DNA of 64,000 bases from Proteles cristata cristata (GCA_017311185.1 JAESUZ010001279.1:62001-126000); one strand, 5' to 3'; counted from the first letter of the stretch, positions 22,876-34,329 are shown. Notes: generated by a model not told the origin, from the letters alone. Made by a program: numbers and translations.

Positions 22876-22903
22876 CCCTGGTGTGCCTTGTGTCACACCA
22901 GGG
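22876..22903. repeat. Perfect inverted repeat, 10-bp arms and 8-nt loop
   Basis: CCCTGGTGTG at 22876-22885 pairs exactly with CACACCAGGG at 22894-22903. It could form a short GC-rich hairpin. No terminator or miRNA-like longer stem is present. Confidence 0.92.
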
Positions 22904-23128
22904 AACAAGTGTCACATAGAAAGAAAAAATGATGCCGAGTGAAATCCTCACCTACTGCTGAGATCACTGAAACAGACAGTGACTCAGCTCAAGCGTGTCT
23001 GCCCCATCAGCCGAGCGTGACCCCGGCCAGCCCTGCCGCCCCGGCCATAGATGAGCCATCCCTCTTGGCTGCTGTTTTCATCATTTTACAATGACTGCTG
23101 AGGTGGGGGCGGGTGGGAGGCAGTAGGG

Positions 23129-23146
23129 AAATCTCACGTGAGATTT
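23129..23146. promoter_or_regulatory. 18-bp perfect palindrome centred on CACGTG
   Basis: AAATCTCACGTGAGATTT is its own reverse complement. The core TCACGTGA is the preferred site of MITF/TFE and USF-type bHLH-ZIP dimers. Binding is inferred. Confidence 0.6.
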
Positions 23147-23199
23147 TGCCAGGTTGCTAACAGTAAAAAATGGGAGAAGTGATAAAGTTACTCCATCCA

Positions 23200-23715
23200 T
23201 CAGTCATCCACTCCAAACCATTTGCAACTGATTATGTCCTTCAGAGCTGGCACCGAGTCGCGAGGGCTTCCTGTGAGCAGCTCGCTGGCATGAGACAAAC
23301 GCAAGAAAAGTAGAAGCTACGTCTGAAACGCATGCAGAAGAAAAATTCTCCCAAGTCATATGGAGACCGGTAGTTGCCTTTCTCAGAAGCAAAACATCCA
23401 CTGCTGCTCTTTAAAAAGCAATGAAGAATGGCTCTGGCAACCTCAAAGGCGCATGTGCTTTTCCTGCCTACGTTAACAGACAAGCAGGCTTTTGGCACTC
23501 CCGCCGCCATCCTGTGGGGAAGACACAGCCCGTGTCGTATTAAGGGGGTGAACCTGTGTGGGCCAGGCTGCATTCGTGGCCAAGCCGAGCTGACCTGCGC
23601 AAGCCTCCTTATCTTAAAAGGGTCGCTATTGACAATTGTTGCAAATTATTGCCCAGAATGCTCTGACTTCAGCCGTCTAGAGGTGGCCACGGATGAATTA
23701 GATTAAGACTCACCA
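23200..23715. promoter_or_regulatory. Candidate conserved regulatory block with SOX/POU-like motif
   Basis: Repeat-free block that retains CpGs. At 23627-23652, TATTGACAATTGTTGCAAATTA-type text joins a palindromic ACAATTGT (two SOX half-sites) to TTGCAAAT (POU octamer-like). The usual SOX-POU composite has two more bases, so the fit is imperfect. Confidence 0.38.
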
Positions 23716-24600
23716 GGGTGGGGTGGATGGGTGGGGAACTCTGCTTTTGGCCACGCTAGTTTTTACTGGCTTACGAAGTAAACTAAATTTGAACGTCTAT
23801 CACACAGGACAGAAGCACAAAGACCCACGGACCGGAAGGACGCCTGTATTTGCTAAAACGGATGTGCCGGAACGCCTGCCTGGACAGCGCGGTCTCGGCT
23901 CTGAGACCTTGCCCTCTCCCGGGGAAGGAAACCTCGCGCATGTGCCTTCCCCGCTGAGCTCTGCGATTTGACTGATTCCGGAAGGCACTCAGGGGCTATT
24001 TCCCGGGCATGTTACCTGCCTGGGCTTTGGGGGTGCAGAGATCCCCTCCTTGCCCCTGTCTCTACATAGAACAGCTCAGATGTCCTGTCCCCCGGTGTGT
24101 TGGGAGGGAGGGAGGAGGGAGGACGCTGCTGAGATAAGACACACCCAGCCCTGGGCCCTCAACTCGCGGGAGCTATTCCAGCATCGGCTGGATGTGCACC
24201 GTCTCTTCCCAAGGCCACGGAACTGTGACAGAGGCGCTGTGCCTTAAAGTTGCCCTGGCCTGAGGGGACCCCGTGCGTCGGAAGGACTCCCCTCGAGCTG
24301 CCCCAGGGAACTGGTAAAACCTGCGGTGGTGTTACTTCTTCCTTCACTGAAGACCTGGTTCAAGGGTGGGAGGAAGGTGAAGGTCAAGGTGGCAAGGCAG
24401 GTCCATCTCACACAGCAGAGGCCTGGTAGCGCTAGTGAGGCAGGGTCCCCTCCTATGGGACAGACACCTAGGGGGTCTCTGCTCCAGGCTCTGCTCCTGG
24501 GCTCATGCAGGATGCACCTTCCAGTGCATTTCTGCTTGGCGTTCCTCCTGTAGCAACGCTTGGGGAACCCGGACAGCCAGCCCCACCACCCCAAAGGCTT
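23716..24600. other. Non-coding, GC-rich
   Basis: CpG moderately frequent at 23860-24300. No exon or repeat recognised. Confidence 0.45.
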
Positions 24601-24616
24601 TTCTCTCCATCTCCTG

Positions 24617-24677
24617 CACGCACGCGCGCGCGCGCACGCACACACACACACACACACCACACACACACACACACACT
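24617..24677 (+). repeat. Compound (CG)n-(CA)n microsatellite
   Basis: ACGCGCGCGCGCGCACGC followed by two CA runs split by one CC. Alternating purine-pyrimidine DNA with Z-DNA potential. Confidence 0.95.
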
Positions 24678-25050
24678 GCGCACTCCAGGAAGCCCTGAGC
24701 CCACTATTGGCTTGATCCCGGTGACTCCTGGGGCAGGTCCGCGATTCCCTGTGATGAGCCGGTGGAGGGGCCATTGAGCGGCACGCCCTTCCCCTTCATG
24801 GCCTGTCACCCTGCTCCCACTATGGAGACGACATGGGGCTCACTGGTCAGCCTCCAGCAGGGCCCAGAGACAATCAACAGAAGCTAACAGAGGAAGATAG
24901 TCTCACTCCTGCCACAGAGGAGGCAACTGTGTCTGAGAGGGGCCACACCTTCCACGTAAGCCCCTCCTCTCTGCCATCGCTGCCTCTCTCTGCCTGCACC
25001 ACCCAGTGCCACTCCTGCTCACTCCTTCCCTGACGCACACGGAGCGCCTC
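24678..25050. other. Non-coding, no repeat recognised
   Basis: No supported feature. Confidence 0.45.
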
Positions 25051-25067
25051 CTGCTGCCACCTGGTCC
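25051..25067 (-). promoter_or_regulatory. CTCF-like motif
   Basis: On the minus strand GGACCAGGTGGCAGCAG matches the CTCF core AGGTGGCAG, with two mismatches in the upstream CC. Prediction only. Confidence 0.45.
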
Positions 25068-25139
25068 CAATGTCCCAGCAACACAGGCCCGGCCCCCAAC
25101 GAAGGACCAAAGGACCAGGGCAGTAATATAAAAGGCTAC

Positions 25140-25340
25140 ACTGAATACTAGGTAGGTCTGCCTTGTTCTGAACGTTTCTCTTACTTGCTCCTCACACCAT
25201 TCCTAGAAGATAGATACTATTATTGTTGCCATTTCACACATGGAGGGAGTGCAGCACAGAGAGGTTAAGAAACTTGTGCACAGTCACACAGCTGAGATGG
25301 TGAAGTGAGATCTGAGACTGAGCACCGGTCCCCAGGAATT
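25140..25340 (-). repeat. MIR SINE relic
   Basis: AGATACTATTATTGTTGCCA, then CACAGAGAGGTTAAGAAACT and CACAGTCACACAGCTGAGAT are MIR read in reverse. Confidence 0.8.
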
Positions 25341-26089
25341 ATAGCCCCTGCATTACAGTGTTTCCGGCAGCACAGGCCTACGGACACCCCACCTCTACAA
25401 CTACGTTGTAAGCTCCTGGAGGGCCGGAGTTGGGGGGGGGCACATTTTTCCCCCATGGGATGTATGATCACAGAGACACTTAAGAAACACTGATTATGTT
25501 CTGCCCGGACGTCCTCAGCATTAAGGGGCCTGAGGCTGCCTGGGAGGGATCTGCAAAATCTGACATGTCAGACCCCCTCCCATTCTGAAGCCTCCCCTGA
25601 GTCACAGCCACAAACACCTTTTTCCAGACTCCTTGATGTTGATAGAATGGTTTCCTCATTTGCCGGCCATCGCCGCACACTGTGGGTCTCCTGAGAGTGA
25701 GGCTCAGCCTCTCTGACATCCCGAGGGTCCCCAGGGTGCGCAGAGGGCTGGCAGGACGCGAGCCACTGGTGGGTACTTGTCAAAGGAATGAAGGAATACC
25801 TGCGCCGCTGCCTAACTCCGAGGTCCCTAGCCATGCTGCTTTCTAGAGTACCCATAAGAACACCGCCTGACCGGAGAGTGCAGCTTTTCCAGTATTCGAA
25901 ATGTATTGGGGGGGAGGGGTTCAAATAAATGGCCAACATACATCAGGCTAAAACTGCCTTGGCTTTGCCAGAAGTCACTGGAGAATACAAGCCAGAGGAG
26001 GGGGCCCTGGGTTGATGACCCTCGCAAGCCCTTGGTGCAGGAATCCGTCCCGTGGAAAGTAGGGTTTGGCTCCCTGCACCCTGCCTGGG
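25341..26089. other. Non-coding, no repeat recognised
   Basis: Contains a nine-G run at about 25432-25440. Nothing else supported. Confidence 0.45.
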
Positions 26090-26340
26090 GGTGAACGATT
26101 AGGCTTCAAAACAGAACTTATCAACGATTTAGTCTCATTAAGTTGTAAGAAAACAGGCAACGTGTTCCAAGGTCATAAGTTTTCTCCAACGTTCAAACGT
26201 TTGCGATGGTTTATAAAACCAGAGGAGCGCCGGGGCCCGCTGGGGCTCGCTGGGGTGATGGATATATGTGCAGTTTGGAGAGAACTTTTCCAGGCCGTCT
26301 TAAAAGCCAGCTCATTACAACTATATGGGCTAGGGGTAGT
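26090..26340. promoter_or_regulatory. Candidate conserved regulatory block
   Basis: Repeat-free text with a nuclear-receptor half-site CCAAGGTCA at 26167-26175 (NR5A/ERR type), homeodomain words (GATTAGG, CATTAAG) and a CpG patch at 26225-26255. Inference only. Confidence 0.3.
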
Positions 26341-27109
26341 TTCTGTTTCCTAAGTGAAGGCTGATCAGTGGTGTGTGTCTGACAGTCTCCAAAGACTCGC
26401 AGGTCGTACCTAGCATTTTTCGCTTTAACAGAAGTTTCCAAGACTGCAGATGTGAACAGACAGGCAGCCTTCCTCTGCTTTTCTGTAGGTCAGCGTGCTT
26501 GCGTGTGCATGTGTGTGTGTGTGTGCGCGCGCACGAGCATGCATGTGCCTCCAGGTTACTCTGCACAATATATCTGGTTTGTGCTGTTCTTCCCCAGGAT
26601 TGGAAATTTTTTGGCAAGTTTTGCTTTGAGTATTTCCATTCTGCATCTCCAGGCTTATCCCAGGAGAAGCTGCTCCACAAACATCAGCCCCAGATCTCGG
26701 TCTTACAACAAGCCACTCTGCACAAGTCCCAGCTGTCTGGTCGGTGTGAGTGATTTCGTTACATCACTTCCTGATGCTGAGTGTGGCCGCCATGTTTATG
26801 GGCTGGCAGATGACAGTGGCAGCTATGGCTCCTCCTCCTCCTCAGGGGACACTAGGTCTTCCAGTTTACATTCCCAGAGCACCAGGGACTTGTCGTTTGC
26901 TTTTCTGGAGTCCTCAATTGATCAAGTGTGTCCTCCAGTGTTTTCTGGTCAAACTGGCCTACATCGCAGGTGGGAAAAGTCTCCCATTTGAATAGTACTT
27001 GACCAGGGTTGGAGGTGATCAAGGTCAGAAGTCTACAGAAAGTGGCCACAGACACTGCAGGCCACTCAATCAAGTCCCTTTGCTTGGGGTCTCATGGCCA
27101 ATGGGCTAC
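26341..27109. other. Non-coding with GT/GC alternating patch
   Basis: An irregular (GT)n(GC)n patch lies at 26506-26532. A 179-codon plus frame at 26452-26991 runs through this simple repeat and has no supporting domain. Confidence 0.45.
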
Positions 27110-27280
27110 AGATGTGGTAGCAAGTCTGTAGTTACGGAGTCTAGCAGATGTGATTTGGAAGTCTAGCTCTACACTTTCCAGGAGTGTGACTTTGGGAAAT
27201 TCCCTAACTGGACTCTGAGTGGTCTTATCCTCCATGAGAGGGTGGCTGTTAGCATTAAATGAGATGACCCATATCACTTA
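27110..27280 (+). repeat. MIR SINE relic
   Basis: GAGTGTGACTTTGGGAAATT, then GTTAGCATTAAATGAGATGA follow MIR in sense order. Confidence 0.72.
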
Positions 27281-30134
27281 CAACAGAATAGCATCACGTG
27301 ACTGAGACATACCAGTTACTATGAACTGTCTTTACATAGAGCTGTCCTCCTGAAGAAAGTGTCAGTGAATGGGACTATTGTCCTCATTGGCTTATGTCAA
27401 TTTCGGCCAACTATCTCTTGAGTGTCTGATTGCTGAAGAGGGTCCTACTGTATATGTGTATGTGTGAGGTTTTCCCTCACTCTGGGGAAGTTAATTATCC
27501 CCAACACATCACTCACATGCTTTTGGGAAGGTCACTACTTAAGGGAATCAGAGCTAAATAGATCTACCTGAAAGTGAGGCATTCTCAAAATCCAAGAATA
27601 TTCCTCTGTAACGACTGGTCTAGTAGCTGTGGGTTTTTTGGGTTTTTTGTAAGGGATCTGCAAACAGGTATTTGTCTTTGAAATGATTGCCATGGACAAG
27701 CAGAGACCATGATTCCGGCACTTTGGAACGTAAGCTCCCTGAACTCAGAACTCAGTCTCTTATGTTTCGTGAAGTCACACTTCACTGGACACCAGGCTCA
27801 TTCCTTCTCACTGTGCTCTCACATTCTCCACTAGTGGGGCCAACTCTGCCCCTTGGAGTCAAACCTTGCAGCCTGCCTGTGTTGGAGCCCCACACTGGTT
27901 ACCCCTGAGGACATCCCCCATGGGGGTGACACAGCCTGGGGAGAGGTGCTCTCAAGGAGGTCAAGGGCAGACAAGGGCCCTCCTCTGAGCCACACCACAG
28001 TGTGCTCCAAGGGACCAGATGCCCTGGGGCCAAAGGAAAGTCTTGGATGATGCAGTGGGGGGTAAAAATGGGGAAATGTGCATTCTCATTATAGTTCAGA
28101 CATGCAGGAAACACAGCAAATTTGCTTCTTTATTTTTTTCCCAAAACTAATCTGATCTCCCTTTATAAGTCCCTATTCTCTGGGTTGAAGGGGGAAAAAA
28201 GGTATCTATTCTGGTTGAACACCTAGTTCCATCCATAGCCTAGTGATTCTCAAGCTACTTGTGAAGAACACTGTGAAGAACACTGTGGGTTGTTTTTAAT
28301 TTCCCACTTGTTGCAGATACTTTCATACAATCCAGTAGAAAAGACTTACTAAAAATTAACTTTAATAAGACACACAAAGTACAAGCCATTTTTTATGATT
28401 GTTTCAAGAAACATGAAATCATTCTTACCTCAACAAGAACTTCTGAATGTCTACCCTCAAGTTTTTCATACTTATGTCATCCTGTGATGGCAACAGTTTG
28501 GGAAGTCGTCCCAGTGCTCAGACCCACTCAAGTGGCACGGATTAAACAGTCTCCAATGGTTTAACTTGACCTGTATGATTCCATCCTCACTCCGTTGCTC
28601 CTTCCAAGGTGATATCTGGGCATTTAGAGGTAGGAAAATGGCATTGGGGGAAGTGACCTGGTATTAACACAGGTCTATGGGAAGGGCTGGCTGATTCTCA
28701 CTGGCATGGTTATCCAGCTGATGTCCATGGCTCATGAAACCATCTTGACCCGTCAGGACCAGGTGGCCCCCTCCCATGGCTTGAGATAGGGATTCTGCCA
28801 TGGCCTCCATCTACCACTGGACATTCTGATGCAAGCTGCATGGTGCCCCCCATCCTGAGCCACTTGGTGAACCCTTCACCACTCAGTTAAGTCATCCAGT
28901 GGCCTCGATCTGGTGCCACCAGACTCTCTTTGCCGGTCAAATCTCCTCCATCTTGGTTTCTCTGGAGACTTCTATGTTGGTGTGAGGAACTACCCAGCAA
29001 AGCGATGTCCCCCAAACAGAGAGCTCGCAGATCCTCTCCACCTTTTGTATTTTCTTCAGCTTAGTGAATGCACTTCCCTCTCTCTGGGTCCCTGCCAGGA
29101 GAGATGGCTTAGGACCCACACATCTCACTACTAACTCCTTCTCCTAGCTATCTGTGTCCCACAATCCTCCAGGAGGGCTAGAAGGAGCTGGGATCACTTC
29201 CTCCTTCCTTCCAAACATAAAACTCTATGGTTTAGTCCTCCATGTCTGGCTCTTGGCATGCCAGTGAGATAGAAAAGAATCAAAGACATCCCTTGTCTCA
29301 AAAACACCTGATGTTCAAGTTTATTGTTTTGCCTCAAAAACCCTATTTTGAAAGGCAGAAGCTAAATGTCACTTGTTTTCATTTTCTTTGCATTCTTTCC
29401 CTGACGCTCTTAAATCTCTCCATGCGTGAAAGTGCCATCATGATTATCTCAATTATTATTGTCATCTGTGAGAGGTGACATACCATCTAGCTAATGTATT
29501 TCACAGGGTTATTACTCTGATTAATCTACTCACATCAATTTTTCGTGTAGGAAACAGAAACTCTGAAGGAGCAGGGCTAGGATGGGTAATGTTTGATGAG
29601 GGTGGGAACTCTGGGACATTGGGGTTTTCATGGGATCTGCAGTGTGGCACTCTTAACAGACATGGGTCGCCAGGAGGACCCAAGGACAGGAACTGAGCTG
29701 CAGCAAAGAGGTGGGGCCCGGGGGGAAATAACAAAAGCACAAGGATAAAACTTTACCTGGTTCAACCTTCAGCTAAATACTAAACTTTTCCCCCACGTTC
29801 TGGCTCTAAAAACATAACAATACCTCTTCTGGAGTATTCCTGCAGAAAAGGATCCATTTAATGTAAAACCCCACCAATCTTCCACAGTGGATAGCTTCCA
29901 ACCCACGTGTCACCTTGCATTTATGATTTACTCGTCAGCTTTGCTTTAAAAAATAATTTTCAGTAACCTCTAAAGAAATACCTTCTCTCCTATCTTTAAA
30001 ATACGCAAACAACCCCCTACCCACCCCTTGCTCTTTTTTCATGAGCAAATTACATCTGGCTTCTTTCCCACCTGGGAAGCAGACAGTGATCACGAGGGAT
30101 GGAGGGCTGGCTTGTGCTTGGCACACTGTCTATT
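27281..30134. other. 2.8-kb non-coding stretch without feline SINEs or L1
   Basis: No named repeat recognised. A 12-bp tandem duplication TGTGAAGAACAC lies at 28260-28283. The part 28500-29150 has long mixed-composition text with no intact frame; I could not identify it as a processed pseudogene. Confidence 0.4.
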
Positions 30135-30335
30135 TGTCAAGCAGCACAGTTTTGTGGTGAGCCCACTGGCCTGGGAATTCTAATAACCCTGACTTCATGG
30201 GTAATTTGGGGTAAGTTATTCTTCTGTTCTTCATTTAGCTCCTCTGCAAAATGGGGCAAATAATAACACAACGTGATCTTGAAGCCATAACAAGATGACG
30301 GGAATGAAAGCGGTCACCTTCATCTAACCATGAGC
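30135..30335 (+). repeat. MIR SINE relic
   Basis: TTTTGTGGTGAGCCCACTGG, then CCTCTGCAAAATGGGGCAAA. Sense MIR, diverged. Confidence 0.65.
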
Positions 30336-31924
30336 TTGGGTGCTGCACAAATGCGGAATGAAAAGTTATCTTTCTTTAGGGGAGTCACATTTCGTGACGC
30401 ACTCCATGTTTTACTCGCTCTTTTTTAAAATAAAAGAAGTGAGGAAATAAAGATTGCTGCCTAGAATATGTGGGGTACCCTCTCTGTTACTTGTTTGAAC
30501 AAGAAAGATACCATGCTGTTTTGAAAAGTTGATCACACAGGACTTTGAAGGGTGTCATCTGGACCCAGTTGCAAGAACAATGGGAAAAGATATTGTGGCC
30601 AGAGTATCTCCATGCATTATTTGGGTTTTAAATACTAAATCACTGCCTACAATGCATGGTCTGGTTTAGGCTGCCCAACTAGACATGTTGGCCTGGCTCC
30701 TCACTCTAGAGCTCTCTCTTAATAACTCAACATAAAAAAAGCAGGGCCTGTTTCAAAGTTGCAAGTCGATGTGCTGTAAACATGGGTCTGAGGTTGGAAT
30801 ATTGAATTCCATGAATATCAACAATCTGTCTTACCCCATTAATCAGGGGTTTGCAATCTCTACAGTCTTATGAGCCATGGGGCCGTCACTGATAATTCTC
30901 TGTCAAAGAGAAATGTAATCATCTAGACATGTACTTGAAGAGGAATTTTTCCCCTTGTTGATTTTATGTAGGAAATAATTATTAGAAAATGTTGGCTGAC
31001 TTGTTGGCTTAGAGGTTTTGGGTGGGGGAGGGCCTTACGTTGGGGATGGCAGAGACATGGGTGAGACAGAGGGCCCTTTGACAGGGCTCTGCAAACACAA
31101 AGACGTTCAATAATTTGTTGGCCTGGGTCTCCCTCTGCGTGGTCTCCTCTGGGACCCATTCCCAACAGCGAAACTAATAATACCCCAATCCACTCCCCCA
31201 GATGTTATTACACCATATTTGAATTGTGTTATCGAGAGACAGAGAGAGAGACTGGTTCAATTCTGATCCCCCAAACTCTAAGGAACTATATTCCTTCCTT
31301 GGTTGGAAAGTATGTTTGATGACTCTAAGAGGCATGTTTTTTTTAGTCTGGCCCCCACAGCTCCCCAGCCGGCTTCACCCCATCCTGTGGAGTCCTTGCA
31401 AATACTAAAGATGATGAAGGTTGGGAAATGACACCAAAGGCCAGGGCCATGTTTCAGTCCCCTGAGGCCAGCACAGTTAACCTTCTATTGCGTTCATATG
31501 TAAGTCTTCCATTACACATTCATGTCGTGAGTGAAGAAGGACCCCTGGTTCTCTAAGTTGGGTATACTGCTAGGTACTGGGCTTTAACACGTGTGCAGGA
31601 GAAGCAGACATCAGGGAACTTCAAGCTATATCTAAGCCAAGCAGAGCTAGGAACTAGGGACATGATTTTAAGAAGTCTGGACAGAGTAACCTTGGGTAGG
31701 GGGAACACTAGCATCTCCAATCTGAGACCTAAAGACTGCAGGAGTGCCAGATAAACTCATTCCCGGTATCTAGAACAGACGTGGTTTCACCCCTACACTT
31801 GCTTGGCTGTCACTGAGGAAAGAGGCTGGGGTTGGCGTTGGCTTAGTCACTTCAGTTAGGTCCCTCCAGAAAAAGATAGATGTGGTTCTCAGGTCACTTC
31901 CAGGGTGTTTCACTGAGGACCTTA
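30336..31924. other. Non-coding, no repeat recognised
   Basis: AT-moderate single-copy-looking DNA. No supported feature. Confidence 0.45.
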
Positions 31925-32300
31925 GGTGATACGTGTTGCTGTGATAGGCAAAATCGTTTCTCACCAAAGATGCCCATGTCCTGATCCCCACAACCTGTGA
32001 ATGTGTTATGGTTCACAGCAAAGGCCAGGTAAGGTTGCAGGTGGAATCAAGACTACTGACCAGCTGGCCTTATAATGAGATTATCATGGGTGACCTGGGC
32101 CCTTACATGTAGAAGGCAGAGGCAGTGTCAATGTCTAAGGGGTATGATGTGAAAAAAGGCTGGACTGCCACGGCTGGCTTGGATGATGGAAATCTCTTGA
32201 ACACCAGAGCTACTGGTTCTTCAGAACCAATCCTGCAACCTTCATAGAGTCCTATGGCCTCCATTGCCCCCATTTCCTTTTCCTCTTCTTCTTTTAATAT
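31925..32300 (+). repeat. Ancient interspersed repeat, family unassigned
   Basis: GTGATAGGCAAAATCGTTTC, CATGTCCTGATCCCCACAAC and CTGTGAATGTGTTATGGTTC follow a familiar old mammalian repeat, but I cannot assign the family. Confidence 0.5.
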
Positions 32301-33061
32301 GTAACCTTGCCTTGTTGGAAAGCTCCATAAAGTTTCAGATTTCCTTTCCTGGGGGCGTGCTATTCAGCTGCTTCTGGGGGTGGGACCTGCCCATTTCTGT
32401 GGTATAAATGCTCTACCGTGGCTACCAATGTCACTGAATGCAAAGATGGAAAGAGATGTTCCCAGTCCAGACTGGGGAGGCTCCGGCACACCCTGAAGCG
32501 TGTCTGGACCCCTTACCCTTCAAGAGGGAAGTGCAGAGCCCCAGACCTTCAGAAAGCACAGCACCTTTGCAGCAATCTGGCCTTTACCATAAACAGTGCT
32601 GTGGAGTCTTTCAAAGAAATTATGTTTTGTTTTACAGATGGTCCTGTAACTAAATCCCCCTCCTGCAGCTGCTCAGAACCAATGGAAATCCTAAGGAGCC
32701 AAAACAGAGTCACAAGCAGCCATGAGCTGTTTAAAGACACTGGTTGCCAGTGATCAAGACCAGTTTTGATTCCAGAATGTGTTTTCCATAATTCCCTTTT
32801 TCCTTTTTATAGTTTTTCTTCAGTTTCCTTTGATTCCATACGGTTACTTGAAAACCATCAAAACCTAAAGTCGACAGTGTTCAGAAAGGCATAAGAGATC
32901 TTTGATCCTATTAATGTGCTTCATTTTATATTTTGTATCTGTCATACCTGAGTGATGTGGTAAGTCATATTTCCACTATTGATGGTACTAGTTAGTAATA
33001 CTAAAACCAGTTTGTTGGAGGAAGTTTAACACACACATAGGAGATATCCTATGAACTTAAT
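32301..33061. other. Non-coding; weak splice-acceptor-like site
   Basis: A pyrimidine-rich TTATGTTTTGTTTTACAG ends at 32636 and could be a splice acceptor. The open frame across it continues upstream, so the site has no independent support. Confidence 0.35.
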
Positions 33062-33076
33062 AATATCACTATTGAA

Positions 33077-33293
33077 GGGGTGCCTGGGTGGCTCAGTCAG
33101 TTAAGTGTCCAACTTCAGTTCAGGTCATGATTTCACCATTCATGGGTTCGAGCCTCATGTCGGGCTCTGTGCTGACAGCTCAGAACCTGGAGCCTGCTTC
33201 GAACTCTGTGTCTCCCTCTGTCTCTGCCCCTCCCCAACTCGTGCTCTGTTTCTCTCTCTCAAAAATTCATAAACCTTAAAAAATTAAAAAAAA
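33077..33293 (+). mobile_element. Feline tRNA-Lys SINE
   Basis: Plus-strand copy with 15-bp target-site duplication AATATCACTATTGAA at 33062-33076 and AATATCACTACTGAA at 33294-33308, one mismatch. First feline SINE after the 15.6-kb gap. Confidence 0.96.
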
Positions 33294-33354
33294 AATATCA
33301 CTACTGAATTGCAATCGGTATATGAGAAAGATACCTCATGGGCTTGCTAGAGAG

Positions 33355-33425
33355 AGGAAGTAAGTTAATATTTGTGAAGCACATAGGCACACAGTAGATG
33401 CTTCAGAAATGCTTGCTAAACAAAT
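33355..33425 (+). repeat. MIR or L2 3'-end fragment
   Basis: AAGCACATAGGCACACAGTAGATGCTTCAG-type text, as found at the ends of MIR and L2. Confidence 0.5.
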
Positions 33426-34236
33426 ATAAACAAAAAAATGTGTTTTTTAATTGAGAACTTAAGAGGTCTGTGACGTAAGACAGTTAGTCAAATATCACCC
33501 AGCCCTTTAAAGGCAAATCATGGCATAACTAAATTTCTCCCCTGTGTTGTTTTTTCTTTTTTGTGCCAGACACTCGCAGTGACTCTGTCCTCCGCGGTGG
33601 GCTCCTGGGGCCACATGGTCGCCCCATCCCGCCTGCACAAGCTGTCCCCCTTCCAGTATATGAGGTGCTACATGCGGCTGCTCTGTCTGCGTGATTTAGA
33701 TGGCCTGGGCTCCATCCCCTCCAAATGTGGCGCCAGAAGGCTGCCATCACCAGAGCATTTTCTTGTTCACACAACAACACAGCACATGCCTAACTGAGCT
33801 GGCCCATCTGCCCTGGGCTCCTTGTTTCCCCCCAAATTAATTCCGAAGGCCAGGTGAGGGTCTGGCCTCAGCAGGGCCTGCTCCTTGGGCTCAGGATGAT
33901 AAATCAGGGGCCTCTGAGTAGATGGGCAGGGAGGCCGGAAGACATCTGTCTGCCAGCGGGGAGAGAAGAGGTACTTGCAGCCACGGAGCTGACTATAAAC
34001 TCTTAAGCTTCCGGGAGTGTGTAGGTTGGGATAAAAGGAGAAGAATATTAAAGATGCTGGAGCTACATTTGCCAGAGAACTTCTTCATCCTATTGTGAAT
34101 TGATCTGCAGCCCTGGGTTTCATCAACTACATGATGCCCCAGAGTCAGCCGGGAAAGACGGCCGACGTGGAGCCCTCACCAGCACTCACCAGCAATTAGG
34201 AGCCTGGTCAGGGAGGCGGGCCCGCCCCAGGTTTGC
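33426..34236. other. Non-coding; possible exon-like segment
   Basis: TTTTTTCTTTTTTGTGCCAG ends at 33569 and is followed by a frame open to 33797. The pyrimidine tract and CAG resemble a splice acceptor, but no matching donor or homology is evident. Confidence 0.35.
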
Positions 34237-34260
34237 GGGGGGTGGGGGGTGGGCAGGGGG
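34237..34260 (+). other. G-quadruplex-prone G-rich tract
   Basis: GGGGGGTGGGGGGTGGGC followed by AGGGGG gives four G-runs with loops of one or two bases. Confidence 0.85.
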
Positions 34261-34329
34261 AAGCTGTGCATTCACACAGACGCGCTCAGAAAAAGCTTTT
34301 GCCTAGAAATTGACTCCAGTTCTTTTTCC

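Noticed and set aside
24244..24774. 176-codon minus frame and overlapping plus frames
   Set aside because: All pass through the CG/CA microsatellite, giving Cys-Val and His-Thr runs.
26452..26991. 179-codon plus frame
   Set aside because: It runs through a GT/GC simple repeat that creates a cysteine-valine run, and the rest shows no family resemblance.
28500..29150. Possible processed pseudogene
   Set aside because: The text looks exon-like in places, but no frame, A tail or flanking duplication can be shown, and I recognise no parent gene.
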